A stretch of DNA of 6,727 nt, from the NCBI GenBank assembly GCA_024640205.1, contig JAHEFL010000050.1:1-6727 (forward strand). The letters are read 5' to 3'. A program made the position numbers and the translations under genes. The stretch comes from Flavobacteriales bacterium. Its GTDB lineage: Bacteria; Bacteroidota; Bacteroidia; Flavobacteriales_F; PHOS-HE28. Each line of letters opens with the position of its first letter. Positions within the stretch are counted from its first letter, which is position 1. The notes beneath the pieces were generated by a model. It did not search any database, was not told the origin of the DNA, and saw nothing but the letters and a program-made list of their open reading frames with translations. Positions 5,266 through 6,727 of the stretch are shown here, one piece after another.

Positions 5266-5295
5266 GTCGACATATGCCGTTGGGCCAGGTCCCTG

Positions 5296-6168
5296 CTATA
5301 CGCTACGTTCGATGAATTTCACGATCTCCCCGGCGATATCCAGGCCCGTTGCCTTCTCTATGCCTTCCAGGCCGGGACTGGAATTCACTTCAATGACCAG
5401 TGGTCCTCGCTCACTTTGGAGCATATCCACCCCGGCCACGTGCAGCCCCAAGGCCTTCACAGCCTTCAATGCGGTCACTTCCTCCTCGTGCGAAAGCTCG
5501 ATCAGCTCCGCTGAACCTCCCCGATGCAGATTGCTCCGGAACTCTCCCTCCTTACCCGTCCGTTTCATGGCTCCCACCACACGTCCATCCACGACAAAGG
5601 CCCGGATATCGATCCCGCGACTTTCCTTGATGAACTCCTGCACGATCACGCGGGCCTTCAAACTATTGAACGCCTCGCAGACCGCTATGGCAGCCTTTCT
5701 GGTGTCCGCCAGCACCACTCCAAGACCCTGAGTACCCTCCAGCAACTTGATGATACAGGGCGCACCGCCCACGCTGTCCACGATGCTCCCAACATCCTTG
5801 CTGTAGTTGGTGAACACGGTTTTAGGGATACCCACACCGCTCCGGGTCAGGATCTGGAGACTGCGCAGTTTGTCCCGGCTGCGCACCAGGGCCTGGCTCT
5901 CGATGGTCGTGAAGACCTTCATCATTTCGAACTGGCGCACCACGGCCGTACCATAAAAGGTCACGCTGGCACCGATCCTGGGAATGACCGCATCGACGTT
6001 CGTGACCGGCTCCCCTCCGTACGAGACCTGTGGATTCTTCTTCTCAATAAGAATATCACACTTCACATGATTCAGCACACGGGCCGCATGGCCACGTTTC
6101 TCACATGCTTCCACGAGCCTTCGGGTGGAATACAACTTGGGGTCCCTGGAAAGCACGATAATGTTCAT
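5296..6168 (-). CDS. rimK: RimK-type alpha-L-glutamate ligase (ATP-grasp)
   Basis: The 290-residue protein closely follows Escherichia coli RimK (300 residues), which adds glutamates to the C-terminus of ribosomal protein S6 using ATP. Seen here: an N-terminal domain [18 protein letters not shown] with [11 protein letters not shown] (63-73), the ATP-grasp glycine-rich loop [13 protein letters not shown] (141-153), VQEFIKES (176-183), the RSNLHRGG motif (211-218) and the metal-binding end [18 protein letters not shown] (258-275). All catalytic blocks look intact. I start at 6168; an in-frame ATG at 6216 would add 16 unrelated residues and lies upstream of a good promoter match at 6187-6194. 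The gene is convergent with a RimB-like protease and divergent from a phytanoyl-CoA dioxygenase gene. S6 as substrate is inferred; related ligases can modify other proteins or small molecules. Confidence 0.95.
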   Translation of the reverse strand: MNIIVLSRDPKLYSTRRLVEACEKRGHAARVLNHVKCDILIEKKNPQVSYGGEPVTNVDAVIPRIGASVTFYGTAVVRQFEMMKVFTTIESQALVRSRDKLRSLQILTRSGVGIPKTVFTNYSKDVGSIVDSVGGAPCIIKLLEGTQGLGVVLADTRKAAIAVCEAFNSLKARVIVQEFIKESRGIDIRAFVVDGRVVGAMKRTGKEGEFRSNLHRGGSAELIELSHEEEVTALKAVKALGLHVAGVDMLQSERGPLVIEVNSSPGLEGIEKATGLDIAGEIVKFIERSV

Positions 6169-6186
6169 GGGGTACGGATCGGCTGG

Positions 6187-6194
6187 CAAAGCTA
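6187..6194 (-). promoter_or_regulatory. Bacteroidota -7 element (TAGCTTTG) for rimK
   Basis: Minus-strand TAGCTTTG (6194-6187) is an exact match to TAnnTTTG. At 19-nt spacing the upstream sequence is AGTG, a poor -33 element. Transcription would begin near 6180, giving a leader of roughly 10 nt before the ATG at 6168 and excluding the longer reading frame from 6216. An inverted repeat GTTCC (6196-6200) / GGAAC (6210-6214) fills the spacer and could be an operator. Confidence 0.45.
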
Positions 6195-6287
6195 AGTTCC
6201 ACACCCCTGGGAACACTTGATCGAACCAACATGAAGCTCAGGTCACGGGATGCGATCCTTGATTAGCTTCGCCACTACTTATCCATA

Positions 6288-6291
6288 GAGG
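6288..6291 (+). promoter_or_regulatory. Ribosome binding site of the dioxygenase gene
   Basis: GAGG lies four bases before the ATG at 6296, close to the minimum useful spacing but the best Shine-Dalgarno-like site in the window. A TTG (6259-6261) and TATCCATA (6280-6287) separated by 18 nt could be its promoter, though the second does not match TAnnTTTG. Confidence 0.4.
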
Positions 6292-6295
6292 ATCA

Positions 6296-6727
6296 ATGTC
6301 GCGCATCATCGATGTCAGCACAGTCCTGGGCGGCTGCCTGAGTGCTGAGCAGAAGAAGGATTTCGACCGGAACGGGTTCCTTCATTTCCGTGGATTTTTT
6401 GAGGACCATGCCGTACGCACCCTGATCGGAGCCATGAACGAATTGGGGGAACGCTGGGTTAAGGAAGGGATCACCGTTCTGAATGGGACCCCGATAAAAC
6501 ATGGAAGGAATGCCCAGGGTTCTGCGATCATACAACGCTTCTGTTTCGCCTCCCAGCATCATCCGGTCCTGGAGGAAATGCTGCGCGACCCACGTTTCAA
6601 TGCCTTGCTTGAACTGGTCGGTGGTGATGCCCGATTGGGAACGCACGAGAAGGATGGATTGGTTATCAACCACTACGTGAACACCCCGGAAAGCAATTTC
6701 ACCCAGATGGGCTGGCACACCGATGCC
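6296..6727 (+). CDS. Phytanoyl-CoA dioxygenase (PhyH)-family protein, 5' part (cut by right edge)
   Basis: From the ATG at 6296 the frame stays open for 144 codons to the window end. It begins MSRIIDVSTVLGGCLSAEQ and then shows the PhyH-type N-terminal pattern FDRNGFLHFRGFFED (23-37), a segment HHPVLEEMLRDPRF typical of 'hpxlxxlxxdpr' in this family, and ends with QMGWHTDA, where His142 and Asp144-equivalent residues form the HxD half of the Fe(II)-binding facial triad. The distal His and the 2-oxoglutarate-binding Arg lie beyond the window. Members hydroxylate varied small molecules with Fe(II) and 2-oxoglutarate; the substrate cannot be told from this part. It is divergent from rimK with 127 bp between the starts. 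No link with cyanophycin is evident. Confidence 0.85.
   Translation, partial: MSRIIDVSTVLGGCLSAEQKKDFDRNGFLHFRGFFEDHAVRTLIGAMNELGERWVKEGITVLNGTPIKHGRNAQGSAIIQRFCFASQHHPVLEEMLRDPRFNALLELVGGDARLGTHEKDGLVINHYVNTPESNFTQMGWHTDA

Noticed and set aside
5524..6195. 223-codon plus-strand open frame
   Set aside because: It lies almost wholly antisense to rimK, whose catalytic motifs are unmistakable; the His/Asp-rich translation is a mirror of its codons.
6293..6718. 141-codon minus-strand open frame at the right edge
   Set aside because: The plus strand encodes a PhyH-family protein with an HxD motif over the same bases, so the minus frame is a shadow.
1..6727. CRISPR array, tRNA, rRNA, insertion sequence or att site
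   Set aside because: I saw no regularly spaced repeats, tRNA-like clover-leaf segments, transposase motifs or long terminal repeats; intergenic gaps are all under 180 bp.

Overview
The window reads as chromosomal DNA from a GC-rich member of the Bacteroidota. I infer this from candidate promoters of the TTTG / TAnnTTTG type, the near absence of good Shine-Dalgarno sequences, and protein families typical of that phylum (a DUF4920-like lipoprotein; a YtxH protein followed by a holin-III-like protein). It is densely coded and has no tRNA, rRNA, CRISPR array or insertion sequence that I can see. Ten genes lie wholly or partly inside; two are cut by the window edges.

Left part (1-1927): the first codons of a cyanophycin synthetase (cphA, minus strand) run off the left edge. 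Across a gap of about 170 bp, a complete cyanophycinase (cphB, plus strand) is transcribed away from it. Two small membrane-protein genes follow cphB on the same strand; the last two genes share an ATGA junction.

Middle part (2016-3265): three tightly packed plus-strand genes encode a YtxH-type single-pass protein, a two-helix holin-III/YqjE-like membrane protein and a basic YqjK-like protein. Order and topology recall the yqjD-yqjE-yqjK genes of enterobacteria.

Convergent block (3255-4675, minus strand): a DUF4920-like lipoprotein gene is joined by an ATGA overlap to an isoaspartyl peptidase / plant-type asparaginase gene, whose 3' end overlaps the YqjK-like gene by 11 bp. This enzyme class cleaves beta-Asp-Arg, the product of cyanophycinase. 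Synthesis (cphA), depolymerisation (cphB) and dipeptide cleavage (iaaA-like) of the storage polymer cyanophycin are therefore all encoded within about 4.2 kb. Neither CphB nor the isoaspartyl peptidase has a signal peptide, so the route looks intracellular.

Right part (4827-6727): a RimB-like retropepsin-fold 'ATP-dependent zinc protease' faces a rimK ATP-grasp glutamate ligase, a pair known from ribosomal protein S6 modification. A phytanoyl-CoA dioxygenase-family gene, divergent from rimK, runs off the right edge just after its iron-binding HxD motif. The 151-bp gap between the lipoprotein and zinc-protease genes carries two perfect inverted repeats that coding does not explain.
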